Shown here in pieces: positions 8,069 through 17,425 of a stretch of 32,932 nucleotides of DNA. Position numbers and translations under genes: made by a program. The notes beneath the pieces were generated by a model. It ran no database searches. It was given only the letters and a program-made list of their open reading frames with translations, and had not been told where the DNA came from. Numbering within the stretch: position 1 is the stretch's first letter; every line of letters begins with the position of its first letter. Source of the DNA: Palleronia rufa (GTDB lineage Bacteria; Pseudomonadota; Alphaproteobacteria; Rhodobacterales; Rhodobacteraceae); NCBI RefSeq assembly GCF_000743715.1, contig NZ_JQEY01000010.1, positions 39,885 through 72,816 on the forward strand, given 5' to 3'.

Positions 8069-10032
8069 GCCTTGTCCGTCCCCGTCCAGAGCCGGGACGG
8101 CAGCCGGGTGCGCAGCCGCGCCAGGGCCGGGAACACCCTGGCCCGCAGCGGCCGGGGCAGCAACGCGAAGGCCAGCCAGGCGTAGAGCCGGGGCGCGCCC
8201 GGCGCGCGGCGGATCGCCTTGATGAGCAGAACGACCGCCCGGCGCTGGTGGCCCGCCGGCGATTCCAGATGCCGCCGCGCATTGTCCAGATGGCTCAGGT
8301 GCAGCACCCCGGCGCGGACCGCCTCATCGCCGTAGCGGTCGGTGAACATCCGCCGCGCGGCCATGTTGGCGTCGAAATCGCGCGAGCGCTTGTCTTCGGG
8401 AACGCCTTCGGCCGGCGCCTCGTCATGGTAGATCATCAGCGCCTCCGGCACCGGTTCAAAGGCGAAGAACCGCGCGATCCGGGTCCAGAAATCGTAGTCT
8501 TCTATGGCCGGGAGCGTCTCGTCGAAGCCGCCGACGATCTCGATCGCCCCGCGCCGGACCATGGTGCTGCTGGTGCCGTAGTGGACGACGTTGCGGTACA
8601 TCATCTGCCGCCAGACGTCGCCGCGGTCCGTGGGGATCGACACGGTGGACGCCCCGTCCGACCCCTTCTCGACCAGCCCCGTGTAGCAGAGCCCGGCGCG
8701 CGGCCCGGCGTCCTGCATGGCCCGAAGCTGCGCGGACAGCTTGCCGGCGAGCCATTCGTCGTCGGAATCGAGAAAGGCGATCAGCGGCGCCCGCGCCTCT
8801 GCCATGCCGCGGTTGCGCGCCGCGGCCACGCCGCCGTTGCGGGGCTGGCGGATATGGCGGATCCGCGGATCCCCGATCCGGTCCAGCAGGGCGGCGATGT
8901 CCTCTGTCGAGGCGTCGTCGATGACCAGGATCTCGATATCGGCGACATCCTGGGACAGCACGCTGGCCAGCGCCCGTTCCAGCAGGGCGGTGCGGTTGTA
9001 GGTCGGCACGACGACGCTGACCCGTGGCGCGTCCGGGGACGGGTTGCCGTCCCGGGGTGGGTCTGGGGGCGCGTCGGCGGCGGCTGGTTCGGACGGGACC
9101 GCGCCCGTGGAGGGGACGGGCTGCAACAGGCGCACCCGGTCCCTCCGGCGCAGCCGGTCGGCGCGGCGGCGCCGCCAGTCCCAGGCCCGCGTGCCGCCAT
9201 GGCGGGCGTCGCCCTCCCGCGCGCGGGCGGCCAGGCGGGCCTCACCCGCCGCGTCGGCATCGCCGGCGACGTTGCCGTAGGCCTCTGCCAGGGCGCGTCG
9301 CGTCGCATCCGCGCGTCCGGCGCCGTCGAGCCGCGCCGACAGCCGGTCCAGAACGGCGAGCCGCGAGGCCAGCCCGTCGGCGGTGAAGCGGCGGCCGCTC
9401 AGCGACACCGCCCCGTCAGGGAGACGCCGGTAATAGGACGTGCCGCGCGCGCTCTGGACCAGATCGACCCCGGCGGCCAGCGCGCGCATGGTTACGTCGC
9501 CGTCGTTGTTCACCAGCACCGCCGGGTCCCAGCCGCCGCTCCGGTCATAGGCGGCGCGCGACCACAGCACGGCGCAGGGCGGGTGATACCAGCCGGTCAG
9601 CCAGGCCTGGAGCGGGGTCTGTCCGGGACGCCGCGGCGGGCAGGAGGCGGGGCGCGCCTGCCATGTCCGGCCGATCCGCTCATAGCGCATCCAGTCGCAG
9701 CAGGCGATCGCATCGGGGTGGCGTGCCAGCACCCCCCCCAACGCCTCCAGCACGTCCATTCCCAGCAGATCGTCGGCGTCGAGGAACATCAGCGCGTCGC
9801 CGGCCGTCCGCTCTACCCCGGCGACGCGCGCCGCGGCGGCACCGCCGAACCTGCCGCGGATCACCTCGACCGCCGGTCCGAAGCCGCGCGCGACGGCGGC
9901 GCTGTCGTCGTCCGATCCGTCGTCGACCACGACGATCTGCGCGGGAGGGGCCGTCTGGTTCAGGAGCGTCCGCAGGGTCTGGGCCAGAAAGCGCGCGCCG
10001 TTGTGGACGGGGATGACGACGGAAACCTGCAT
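8065..10032 (-). CDS. Two-domain (GT2-GT2) glycosyltransferase
   Basis: The 655-residue protein contains two complete family 2 glycosyltransferase domains of the GT-A fold. The first starts at residue 2 (MQVSVVIPVHNG), with nucleotide-binding VVVDDGS at 35-40 and the metal-binding FLDADD at 83-88. The second starts near 337 (PRVSVVVPTYNR), with VIDDAS at 370-375 and FLDSDDEW at 420-427. A linker of about 90 residues rich in Ala, Arg and Pro joins them. Two domains imply two sugar transfers, possibly building an alternating or disaccharide unit. The ATG at 10032 overlaps the stop of the GT61 gene by one base (TGATG); an in-frame TTG one codon earlier is less likely. Its stop overlaps the next gene, a sulfotransferase. 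Substrates are unknown. Confidence 0.9.
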   Translation of the reverse strand: MQVSVVIPVHNGARFLAQTLRTLLNQTAPPAQIVVVDDGSDDDSAAVARGFGPAVEVIRGRFGGAAAARVAGVERTAGDALMFLDADDLLGMDVLEALGGVLARHPDAIACCDWMRYERIGRTWQARPASCPPRRPGQTPLQAWLTGWYHPPCAVLWSRAAYDRSGGWDPAVLVNNDGDVTMRALAAGVDLVQSARGTSYYRRLPDGAVSLSGRRFTADGLASRLAVLDRLSARLDGAGRADATRRALAEAYGNVAGDADAAGEARLAARAREGDARHGGTRAWDWRRRRADRLRRRDRVRLLQPVPSTGAVPSEPAAADAPPDPPRDGNPSPDAPRVSVVVPTYNRTALLERALASVLSQDVADIEILVIDDASTEDIAALLDRIGDPRIRHIRQPRNGGVAAARNRGMAEARAPLIAFLDSDDEWLAGKLSAQLRAMQDAGPRAGLCYTGLVEKGSDGASTVSIPTDRGDVWRQMMYRNVVHYGTSSTMVRRGAIEIVGGFDETLPAIEDYDFWTRIARFFAFEPVPEALMIYHDEAPAEGVPEDKRSRDFDANMAARRMFTDRYGDEAVRAGVLHLSHLDNARRHLESPAGHQRRAVVLLIKAIRRAPGAPRLYAWLAFALLPRPLRARVFPALARLRTRLPSRLWTGTDKA

Positions 10033-11219
10033 CAAAGCGCCTCTGCCAGCTGGCCGAGAACCCTGTCCACCGCGGCGGGGTCCACGGCCAGGTCCCGGTC
10101 CAGCCGGTGCGTGTCGGGATCGCCGGCAAAGCGGGCATCGACCTTCCAGTAGCCCAGCCCCATGGCCGCGGCGAGCGCGTAGAAATTCGGATTGGGATAG
10201 CTCGGCTCTGCGATCTCGACCACCTGGGTTCCGGGCGCGCAGAACATCATGTTGGTCAGGCCCGCGCCATGGGGGGCCATCAGGACGGCAGTCTCACCCA
10301 TCAGGCGGACCTGTGCCCCGAAGTCCAGATCCTCCATCGCCACGCGCTCGAACCCCGCGCGGTCCAAAAGCGGCGCGATCTCTGCCTCATTGGCCAGTTT
10401 GCGGATCCGCGCCCCGGCCCGGCTGATGAACACCCGCCGCCAGGGCGCGCGATCCGGCGGCCGGGCCAGCCGGTCGCGCACCGGACGCAGAAGCTCCGGG
10501 CGGAAGCGGTCGGTGACCAGCAGGGTCAGCCGATCGACCCGGAGCACCCCTTCGGGTCCGTGCGTGTCGAAGGCGGCCGGATCGATATCCAGCATCCTGA
10601 GGGACGCGTCCATGGCCGCGCTCCGCCGCGCGGGCAGCAGGAGTCCGTCCAGCGCATCGCGGGATTTCAGAAGGCACAGCTTGGGCAGATGCGCCGTCAA
10701 CCAGTGGGAGTGGTTGTCATAGACACGCTCGGTGATCCAGGTGGCGCGCGTCAGCCTGCGCGGGGCGTCGGTGCCGCGCAGCACCGCGCCATGGCCCGGC
10801 CGAAACCGCATCTCCCGCAGGTCGAAGGCGCGGCTGTCGCGGTTGATGACGGTGGGCCAGAAGCGGCCCTTCGGGGCGTCGGTAAAGCTGGCCACGGTGC
10901 AGTCGGGCAAGGTGGCCAGCAGCGTCTCGCCGCTCTGGCGCGTAGCCACGTCGCGCTGGGAGAAGCCGAACCAGTCCGGATCGTCCGACAGCGCGGCAGG
11001 GTCCGTCACGTTGACGGGCAGCGGGTTGGCGGCGCGCGCCGGCGGGTGGATCGCGGTGATCTCTCCGGCGCCGCCGCGGGCGGCATAGTCCGGCACGGAT
11101 TCTTCGCGCACCCAGCGCCAGCCGAAGGGGCCGGGCGGCGCCCCCGCAAGGACCGCCCGTTCGCAAAGCCGCGCCGCGCGGCGTCGCACCGCCTGTGCCG
11201 GTCCCGCTGAAACGGTCAT
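10032..11219 (-). CDS. GT61 (DUF563) glycosyltransferase
   Basis: This 395-residue protein matches the GT61/DUF563 group, in which members transfer xylose, GlcNAc or other sugars. The recognisable block is the C-terminal half: RRVFISRAGARIRKLANEAEI, the stretch ending GFERVAMEDLDFGAQVRLM, and MAPHGAGLTNMMFCAPGTQVVEI, which carries the conserved HGAGLTN motif. No membrane segment is seen. The ATG at 11219 is supported by GAGGGG seven bases upstream; the frame is open further upstream to 11369 without domain-like sequence. It lies 94 bp after the GT4 gene and overlaps the following gene by one base, so it is part of the same leftward operon. Donor and acceptor cannot be assigned. Confidence 0.85.
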   Translation of the reverse strand: MTVSAGPAQAVRRRAARLCERAVLAGAPPGPFGWRWVREESVPDYAARGGAGEITAIHPPARAANPLPVNVTDPAALSDDPDWFGFSQRDVATRQSGETLLATLPDCTVASFTDAPKGRFWPTVINRDSRAFDLREMRFRPGHGAVLRGTDAPRRLTRATWITERVYDNHSHWLTAHLPKLCLLKSRDALDGLLLPARRSAAMDASLRMLDIDPAAFDTHGPEGVLRVDRLTLLVTDRFRPELLRPVRDRLARPPDRAPWRRVFISRAGARIRKLANEAEIAPLLDRAGFERVAMEDLDFGAQVRLMGETAVLMAPHGAGLTNMMFCAPGTQVVEIAEPSYPNPNFYALAAAMGLGYWKVDARFAGDPDTHRLDRDLAVDPAAVDRVLGQLAEAL

Positions 11220-11251
11220 GTGATCCCCTCTCGATACCGCGCCGCGCGCCC

Positions 11252-11261
11252 GGTCCGGACC
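11252..11261. repeat. 10-bp palindrome GGTCCGGACC
   Basis: A perfect palindrome lies in the 94-bp gap between the GT4 and GT61 genes. It may be a weak operator or a chance event in GC-rich DNA. Confidence 0.2.
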
Positions 11262-11313
11262 AGCGCGTGCAGGCCGCGGGCGTCCGGTTCGAACGCGCAG
11301 CGGACCGAATCGT

Positions 11314-12501
11314 TCAGGCCGTGCCGTTCCTTTTCGGTCGCGGCCGGGCGTCGCGCAAGGCGCGCACATGGGCGATCAACTCATCCGTCTGGCGGTCGGT
11401 GTTAAACGAGGTCTCGACCGCCTTGCGCGCCGCGGCGGCCATCGCGCCCAGCCTGTCGGGATGATCGAGCACCCAGGCCAGCCGGTCCACCAGGTCGGGC
11501 ACGTCGCCCTCTGCGGCCAGGACGCCGGAGACGCCGTGCTCGATCAGTTCGGGAATTCCGGAATGGCGGGTGCTGACCGCCACCATCCCGGCGGCCATCG
11601 CCTCCATCAGCACGATGGGAAGCCCCTCCATGTCGCCGGTCGCCGCGGTCAGGCTGGGCAACAGGAAGACGTCGGCCTCCTGCATGGCGGCCTTGACCCG
11701 GTCGTGGGGCAGCGCGCCGTGAAACGTCACGCGGTCGTTCAGGCCAAGCTCCGCGCTCTGTTGTTCCAGCGACGCGCGCAGCTCACCGTCGCCGATGATG
11801 TCATAGCGCCAGTCGCGTCCGGGATGCCGGTCCCTGAGCGCGGCCATGGCGGCGAGCGCCTGCGCGATGCCCTTCTTCTGGGTCAGGCGCCCCACCGTCA
11901 GCACCCTGAGCGGGCCGGTCCAGTCGCGGGTGCGGAACGCGATGCGGTCCGGGTCGATGCCCAGGTGATGCACCCGCGTCCGGTCGGGCGGCGCACCGGC
12001 GGCCACCAGCGTGTCGCGGAACGGGTGGTTCACGGTCAGCAGCAGGCCGGGGGCGGAGAACAGCGGCCGGTACTGGCCCAGCGTGCCGTCATGGGCGGCC
12101 ATCCCCACGTCGAAGCCGTGGAAGATCGTGATCAGCGGCGGGAACCCGGCCGTCCGCCGCCCGGCCCGGGCGACGCGCACGCCGTTCATGCCGAAATGCG
12201 ACACGATCGCATCGTATCCGCGCAGGCGCCCGGCAAAGGCACGGTCGAGCCCGGTCACCGCGCGGTCGGCAAGGCGCGGGGGAAGCCGGCGCAGCCAGGG
12301 CTCCGCCAGGCTGACCGCGCCCCAGCGCCGGGACAGCCCGTCGCGCTCTGCCGGAGGGGCGGCAAGGCGGTCGGTGACGACGCTGACCTGCGCGCCGCGC
12401 GCCGACAGCGCCGCGACCTGGTCGCGCACGAAGGTCTCCGACAGCTTGGGATAGGTGTCGGTGACCACGCAGATGCGCAGGCCCAAGGCATCGCGGCTCA
12501 T
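11314..12501 (-). CDS. GT4-family glycosyltransferase
   Basis: This 395-residue protein is a GT-B fold family 4 transferase. The N-terminal half begins LRICVVTDTYPKLSETFVRDQ, typical of the colanic-acid WcaL / AmsK-like subgroup. The C-terminal nucleotide-sugar domain has VLTVGRLTQKKGIAQALAAM (about residue 215) and the EX7E-type region with FLLPSLTAATGDMEGLPIVL near 310. It would use a nucleotide sugar in the cytoplasm to extend a lipid-linked glycan. I chose ATG 12501 because AAAGGGG lies about eight bases upstream and the homologous N-terminus starts there; the frame is open to 12642. It is the first gene of the leftward operon that ends in the sulfotransferase at 7082. Confidence 0.9.
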   Translation of the reverse strand: MSRDALGLRICVVTDTYPKLSETFVRDQVAALSARGAQVSVVTDRLAAPPAERDGLSRRWGAVSLAEPWLRRLPPRLADRAVTGLDRAFAGRLRGYDAIVSHFGMNGVRVARAGRRTAGFPPLITIFHGFDVGMAAHDGTLGQYRPLFSAPGLLLTVNHPFRDTLVAAGAPPDRTRVHHLGIDPDRIAFRTRDWTGPLRVLTVGRLTQKKGIAQALAAMAALRDRHPGRDWRYDIIGDGELRASLEQQSAELGLNDRVTFHGALPHDRVKAAMQEADVFLLPSLTAATGDMEGLPIVLMEAMAAGMVAVSTRHSGIPELIEHGVSGVLAAEGDVPDLVDRLAWVLDHPDRLGAMAAAARKAVETSFNTDRQTDELIAHVRALRDARPRPKRNGTA

Positions 12502-12929
12502 CCGCGGGCCCCTTTGCGCGGCCAGCGGCGCGGGATGGGTGCCCGGCGCGCTCGTGCAATGCGGTTGAACGAAGTCGGAAGAGTCATCAAATCCCCTCAG
12601 AGGTGATCGTTCCCCCCTACAGAAGGATAGGAAGCCGGGCAATCCGGATGAGTCCGGCTGAAAATGGCCTTGTGCGCCGTCATCGTTCCCATGCAGGAAA
12701 CCCGTTCAAGGGTTAGTTGTTTCCCAAGCGCGGCGGGGGAAAAGGTCGCCCGCGCCGGACAAGGGGCCGCGGCGGTCCGCCATGAGATGACCGACCGGGA
12801 AGCGGCGTTGGACTGCGCCGGCGGCCCGGGGATGGAGTGACCTGTCGTCCGTCCGCGCGACGGCGCGCCGGGCGGGTGCAGTGGATGTGCGGCGATGACG
12901 GGGACCCGAGCGAGGTCCGGAAGGCAGAG
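12502..12929. other. Divergent promoter region of two glycan units
   Basis: This 428-bp gap separates the leftward GT4 operon from the rightward GT2 gene. It is less GC-rich than its surroundings around 12600-12730. It contains AGCCGG...CCGGCT (12633-12638 / 12654-12659) and AACCC...GGGTT (12699-12703 / 12710-12714), both short inverted repeats that may be operators or RNA hairpins. I see no clear -35/-10 pair and no convincing gene. Confidence 0.4.
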
Positions 12930-14231
12930 ATGAAGAGTGACACGAACAGCGGTCGCGTCGACCCCGCCGCGGAGAAAGAGGCGACCCAACCGAGCGTTTC
13001 GGTGATCCTGCCGACCTACGGGCGCGCCGGCTATATCGGGGCGGCGATCCGCTCCATCCTGGCACAGTCGGTGCCGCTCCGGGATGTGGTGGTCGTGGAC
13101 GACGGCTCGACCGACGGGACGGCGGAGGCGGTCGCGCGGTTCGGCGACCGGGTGACCTACGTCTACCAGGAGAATGCCGGCAAGCTCAGCGCCATCGACA
13201 GGGGGTTGAACCTGATCCGCGGGGATCTGGTCTGGATCATGGACGACGACGACATCGCCGAACCCGGCGCGGTCGCGGCCTTGCGGCGCCCGTTCGCAGA
13301 GGATCCCGACTGCGTGCTGTCCTATGGGCGGATGACGCGGTTCCAGGACGGTCAGGAGGATGCGGGACGAGACGTGCCGGTGCCGTATCCGGTGGACGAT
13401 CCGCGCCCGTTCTTTGCCAAGATTCTCGAGGACTGCTTTATCACCGGGCACCCCTGCGTGCTGGTCCGGCGCTCGGCGCTGGAGGCGCTGCGCCCGTTCC
13501 AGCAGGGCATCATCGCGTCGGTGGACTACTATCTCTATCTGGGGATCGCGCAGGCGGGGCGGTCGGTCTTCGTGGACCGGCAGGTGCTGCGCCAGCGCCA
13601 GCATGGCGGCGTCCGCGGCGCGGCCGCCCACAGCTACGCGGAATCGGACCGCAATGCCCGGTGGGCGGCCCAGGATCGCGCGATGATCGCCCCGCTGCTC
13701 GACGACCTGCCCCTTGCCGCCTATACGCGCGCGCCGCTGGACATCGACGGGGACGGCGCCTTGTCCGCGCCCTCCCAGATGGCCGAGCGCAGGCGCGCCC
13801 TGTTCCAGAAGGCGGTGATCGCCGCGCGCAAGAAGCTGTGGCCGCAGGCTTTCGACGCGTTCCGCGCCGCCGCAGACATCGCACCGGAGCGGCCCATAGA
13901 CCCCGCGGAACGGTTCATCCTGACCCGCGCCCTGGGCTGCCGCTACGGAATCGCGGAGGTGCATGGCGACCCGGAGATCCCGGCAACCCTGCGCGACATC
14001 GCGACCCGTCGTCCGGACGGGTCGGCACTGCTGTCGGCGCTGGCGCGTCCCCTGCTCCATGAGGTCAAGATCGCGCGGCGGGAGCGCGATCCCGCGCGGG
14101 TCCGCGATGCGATGCGGACATGGCGGCGGCTGATGCCGACGGGCGCGAGCGCCGTAGCCTTCGGAGAGGTCCTGACCCGGGCGGCGGCAAAGCTGCGTTC
14201 CCGCGTCATCGGCCAGTCGCGCGGGCTCTGA
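12930..14231 (+). CDS. GT2 glycosyltransferase with C-terminal extension
   Basis: The 433-residue protein has a family 2 catalytic domain at about residues 20-240. Landmarks are SVSVILPTYGRAGYIG, VVVVDDGSTDGT (54-64), and the metal site VWIMDDDDIAEPGA (101-114). A helical extension of about 170 residues follows, rich in Ala and Arg, with no domain I recognise; TPR-like helices are possible (KKLWPQAFDAFRAAADIAPE). The start ATG at 12930 follows GGAAGG; an in-frame start at 12837 lacks such a site. It stands alone between two leftward units and ends convergent with the ABC exporter. It probably adds one sugar to the same glycan, but this rests on neighbourhood only. Confidence 0.88.
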   Translation: MKSDTNSGRVDPAAEKEATQPSVSVILPTYGRAGYIGAAIRSILAQSVPLRDVVVVDDGSTDGTAEAVARFGDRVTYVYQENAGKLSAIDRGLNLIRGDLVWIMDDDDIAEPGAVAALRRPFAEDPDCVLSYGRMTRFQDGQEDAGRDVPVPYPVDDPRPFFAKILEDCFITGHPCVLVRRSALEALRPFQQGIIASVDYYLYLGIAQAGRSVFVDRQVLRQRQHGGVRGAAAHSYAESDRNARWAAQDRAMIAPLLDDLPLAAYTRAPLDIDGDGALSAPSQMAERRRALFQKAVIAARKKLWPQAFDAFRAAADIAPERPIDPAERFILTRALGCRYGIAEVHGDPEIPATLRDIATRRPDGSALLSALARPLLHEVKIARRERDPARVRDAMRTWRRLMPTGASAVAFGEVLTRAAAKLRSRVIGQSRGL

Positions 14232-14445
14232 CCGCGCGGCCCCGGCCTGCGTATCCGCCGGGCCATCGCTTTGCCGGTCGTCAGCGTCGCGCGGAGGCGC
14301 TGTCAGACGGACCGCCACGCCACGTCCCCGACCGCAGACGCCTGCGATCCGCCGATCGCGCGCCCCCCACGGCTGCGCGCCGCGGGCCTGTCCGCCGCCG
14401 CGGCGCCCGGTCTCCGCAATCCGGCGCGCCCGCCCGGCGGCCGGT
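14232..14445. other. Intergenic region with no recognised gene
   Basis: This convergent gap of about 210 bp is very GC-rich. I see no RNA gene or mobile element; the open frames in it read through from neighbouring genes. Confidence 0.4.
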
Positions 14446-14467
14446 GGCGGCGGGTCACTCCGCCGCC
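14446..14467 (-). terminator. GC hairpin over the ABC exporter stop codon
   Basis: GGCGGCGG (14446-14453) and CCGCCGCC (14460-14467) pair around a six-base loop that holds the stop codon of the ABC gene. No T-run follows, so it could equally be an RNA-stability element. Confidence 0.3.
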
Positions 14468-16263
14468 GTACCGCCGGCGAGATGCATCTGCCGGAAGGCG
14501 GCATTGTCCTCCACCAACGCATCGTAGCGGCCCTTTGCCACCACCTGCCCCTTTTCCAGCAGAAAGATCTGGTCGCAGTTGCGGACCGTTGTCAGGCGGT
14601 GGGCGACCATGACGATGGTCTTGCGCCCGCCCAGGGCGCGGATCGCGTCCATGACCGTCTGCTCGGTGACATTGTCCAGGGCGCTGGTCGCCTCGTCGAA
14701 CACCAGGATGTCGGGATCGCGATAGAGCGCGCGGGCGATGCCGATGCGCTGGCGCTGCCCGCCGGACATGCGGACGCCGCGTTCTCCGATCTCTGTCCGG
14801 TAGCCCTCCGGCAGGCCGGACAGGAAGGTGTCCAGGTCCGCCATCTTCGCCGCGCGCAGGACCGCGTCCATGTCGATATCCTCTTTCTCCCGCCCGAACG
14901 CGATGTTGGCGGCAACCGTGTCGTCGGTCAGAAAGATCGTCTGCGGAACGTATCCCATGGCGTTGCGCCAGCGACGCTTCTCCGCGAATTCGATCTCCTT
15001 GCCGTCGGCCAGCAGCGTGCCCGATTGCGGCTCAAGCAGGCCGAGGATCACATCGACCGCCGTGGACTTGCCCGCGCCGGTCGCGCCGACGATGCCGATC
15101 GTGGTCAGGGCGTCGATCCGCATGCTGAGCTGGTTCAGCGCCGCCCGGTCCGCCCCGTCGAACGCGTAGGTCACGTCTTTGAGTTCCAGCGATTCGCGGA
15201 ACCGGATCTGCGGTTCGGTCGAAGGCGCGAAATCTACAAGTGCCGAGCCGTACTTCAGCTCGGCGTGGATCTCGTCCAGCACCTTGCGGTCGAAGCGCAG
15301 CCTGGACGCGGAGCGAAACACCTCCTGCATGGCCGGAAAGAGCCGCGCGGCGGCGAAGGCGAACGCCCCGATGCCCGGAAGGACCGCCGACAGGGACCCC
15401 TGGTTCTGCGCCAGCGTCCAGAGCAGGAACAGCATCATGCCGCCGAACACGATGCCCTCCAGCACGATGCGCGGCATTTCCGACACAATGGCCATGCGCG
15501 CCTGCGCCCTGGCCACGCGCAGGGACGGGGCAATGAACCGGTCGATGTAGCTTTGTTCGAGGTTCAGCATCTTGACGTCCTTGACGCCGCCCAGCGCCTC
15601 CTGCGCGATCTTGAACCGCTCCCGGTTGGCCTCATACCGGCTGTTTCCCATCCGTTCGAGCGTCTTTCCCGACAGGAAAGAGATCAGGCCGTAGGACCCC
15701 CCGACCAGAGTGCCGATCAGGATCGCCGCCAGCGGGTCGATGGCCAGCAGCAGGGCCAGGATGAACACGACGATCACGCTCTGGGCCAGCAGCCGGATCG
15801 CCGCGTTGATGGGACCGTTGACGACCTGCGCGACCTCGTTGAGCAGGGACTTGCCCAGGTCGGAGGAATGTTGCTGAAGAAACCAGCTGTAGGGCTGCGA
15901 CAGGTAGCGCTCAAGAAGTTGCTTGCACAGACTGGGCACGCGCGTGGCGACGAAACGGCTGAGCAGGTAGGTGGTCAATGCCCGCGCGGCCAGGCCGATC
16001 ACGACGATCATGAACACCATGATCCCGATGATCATTTGCAGGTCGGCGCGATCACGGGTGCCGAAAAGATCCCCCAAGGCGACGAGATAGCGATTGGTCT
16101 CCAGCAGCTCCGGATTGGCGAGGACGGCCAGGAACGGCAGGATCGACGCCACGCCCAGGACGTCGATAAGTCCCATCACAAGGGTGAGCGCGATGAGGCG
16201 ATAGAACTCACGACGCTCACGACGCGTCAGAAGGTCGAGTATCTTGCGATAGGCGGAAAGCAT
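14455..16263 (-). CDS. ABC exporter, fused membrane and ATPase domains (PglK/MsbA-like)
   Basis: This 602-residue half-transporter has an N-terminal exporter membrane domain (about residues 20-320, six predicted helices including LALTLVMGLIDVLGVASILPF and SVIVVFILALLLAI) and a C-terminal ATPase. Walker A is GATGAGKST (393-401), the Q-loop Gln is 441, the signature is SGGQR (500-504), Walker B is ILVFDEA (519-525) and the switch His follows in VAHRLTT. It should work as a homodimer in the inner membrane. The helical part resembles flippases for lipid-linked oligosaccharides, so export of the glycan made by its neighbours is the likely job. I use ATG 16263; a TTG at 16311 is in frame but has no better ribosome-binding site. 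It is divergent from the second glycan operon. Confidence 0.9.
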   Translation of the reverse strand: MLSAYRKILDLLTRRERREFYRLIALTLVMGLIDVLGVASILPFLAVLANPELLETNRYLVALGDLFGTRDRADLQMIIGIMVFMIVVIGLAARALTTYLLSRFVATRVPSLCKQLLERYLSQPYSWFLQQHSSDLGKSLLNEVAQVVNGPINAAIRLLAQSVIVVFILALLLAIDPLAAILIGTLVGGSYGLISFLSGKTLERMGNSRYEANRERFKIAQEALGGVKDVKMLNLEQSYIDRFIAPSLRVARAQARMAIVSEMPRIVLEGIVFGGMMLFLLWTLAQNQGSLSAVLPGIGAFAFAAARLFPAMQEVFRSASRLRFDRKVLDEIHAELKYGSALVDFAPSTEPQIRFRESLELKDVTYAFDGADRAALNQLSMRIDALTTIGIVGATGAGKSTAVDVILGLLEPQSGTLLADGKEIEFAEKRRWRNAMGYVPQTIFLTDDTVAANIAFGREKEDIDMDAVLRAAKMADLDTFLSGLPEGYRTEIGERGVRMSGGQRQRIGIARALYRDPDILVFDEATSALDNVTEQTVMDAIRALGGRKTIVMVAHRLTTVRNCDQIFLLEKGQVVAKGRYDALVEDNAAFRQMHLAGGTAAE

Positions 16264-16408
16264 ACGCAATACAACCTGCGAGAGAAGGCGTGCGAAACCG
16301 AGTCGAAACAAGCGAACGGATTAGACCGATGCCGATCGGCTCGCAACGGTGCGTCGGGGGGATGGCGCGGCACATCTGCCCCCTGTCGCGCGCATCGGGA
16401 TCTCCTTC
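16264..16408. promoter_or_regulatory. Divergent promoter region, ABC exporter / second glycan operon
   Basis: These 145 bases must start transcription both ways. The centre (16290-16330) is the least GC-rich part. I cannot define convincing -35 and -10 boxes. Confidence 0.35.
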
Positions 16409-17425
16409 ATGAGCGCCCCGGCCGTCAGCGTGTTGATGTCGGTGCGCAATGGCGCGCGACACCTGCCGCAGACCCTGGACAGCATCGCCGCGCAATCCCT
16501 GCGCGATTTCGAGCTCATCGCCGTGGATGACGGCAGCACGGACGAGACCGGAGCGATCCTGTCGGCCATGGCGGCGCGCGATTCGCGCGTGACGGTGCTG
16601 CGCAACGCGGTCGGAACCGGTCTTCCGGCGGCGCTGAACCGCGGGCTGGAGGTGGTGCGGGCGCCGATCGTGGCGCGCGCCGACGGCGATGACATCTATC
16701 ATCCCGACCGGCTGGCCCGGCAGCACGCCCACCTGGCCGCGAACCCGCACATCGGGGTGTTGTCCTGCGGATACAACCGGATCGACGATGACGGTCGGCG
16801 GCGCGGAACGCGCATCCCGCTTCAGGGACCTGCGCGGCTGCGCTTTCGCATGCTTTTCATGAATCCCCTGCTGCACTCGGGCGCGATGTTCCGGCTGGAG
16901 CAGGTGCGGGCGGTGGGCGGGTACGATCCGGCCTACTGGACCGCGCAGGACAGCGACCTCTGGGCGCGTCTGTCGGGCATCACGTCGATGGACAACCTGC
17001 CCGATGCGCTGGTGGACTACCGGGTCCACGACAGGTCCATCATGCGGACCAGGGGCGAGGACGGCCAACGATTGAGCCTGACCGTGCCCGCGCGAATGCA
17101 GACCGCCTATCTGGGCTGCGAGGCGCCCCACGCGGCGGAGGCGGCCGCGCTGTTCCAGAGCTTCGGATGGCTGGATCGACGGACCATCCGTCGCGGTATC
17201 GCGGGGCTGCGCGCCATCCGCGACGTCGCGCGGCGGATCGAACCCGACGACGTGGCGCGCGGTTTCGTCCGGGACGTGGCGGCAAGTCTGACCCGCCAGG
17301 CGCGTTGGCATTCCAAAGACGCCGCCGGGTTCGCGGCGTCCATCGCCGCGACCGCCTTGACCTGGCGACTCCACGGGTTGAGATACAGGACAGGGACCGA
17401 CAGCAGGAAGGAGCCCGCTTTCTGA
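16409..17425 (+). CDS. GT2 glycosyltransferase
   Basis: The 338-residue protein is a compact family 2 transferase. The GT-A fold begins at residue 5 (AVSVLMSVRNGARHLPQTL), followed by IAVDDGSTDETG (37-48) and the metal site ARADGDDIYHPDRL (89-102). GGYDPAYWTAQDSDLWARL further on fits the catalytic acid region of the WaaE/WcaA-like group. The ATG at 16409 with GGGA about nine bases upstream is preferred over an in-frame start at 16349. It opens a four-gene rightward operon. Its stop TGA overlaps the proposed CTG start of the next gene (CTGA), with AGGAAGGAG inside its last codons. Sugar specificity is unknown. Confidence 0.9.
   Translation: MSAPAVSVLMSVRNGARHLPQTLDSIAAQSLRDFELIAVDDGSTDETGAILSAMAARDSRVTVLRNAVGTGLPAALNRGLEVVRAPIVARADGDDIYHPDRLARQHAHLAANPHIGVLSCGYNRIDDDGRRRGTRIPLQGPARLRFRMLFMNPLLHSGAMFRLEQVRAVGGYDPAYWTAQDSDLWARLSGITSMDNLPDALVDYRVHDRSIMRTRGEDGQRLSLTVPARMQTAYLGCEAPHAAEAAALFQSFGWLDRRTIRRGIAGLRAIRDVARRIEPDDVARGFVRDVAASLTRQARWHSKDAAGFAASIAATALTWRLHGLRYRTGTDSRKEPAF
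17404..17412 (+). promoter_or_regulatory. Strong ribosome-binding site for the second sulfotransferase
   Basis: GGAAGGAG lies at the end of the upstream GT2 gene, nine bases before CTG 17422. The nearest ATG or GTG in this frame is more than 110 bases further on and has no such site, so this element decides the proposed CTG start. Confidence 0.5.

Noticed and set aside
12597-14522. 641-codon minus-strand frame
   Set aside because: It lies opposite the GT2 gene, which has clear motifs and a ribosome-binding site; the antisense product has none.
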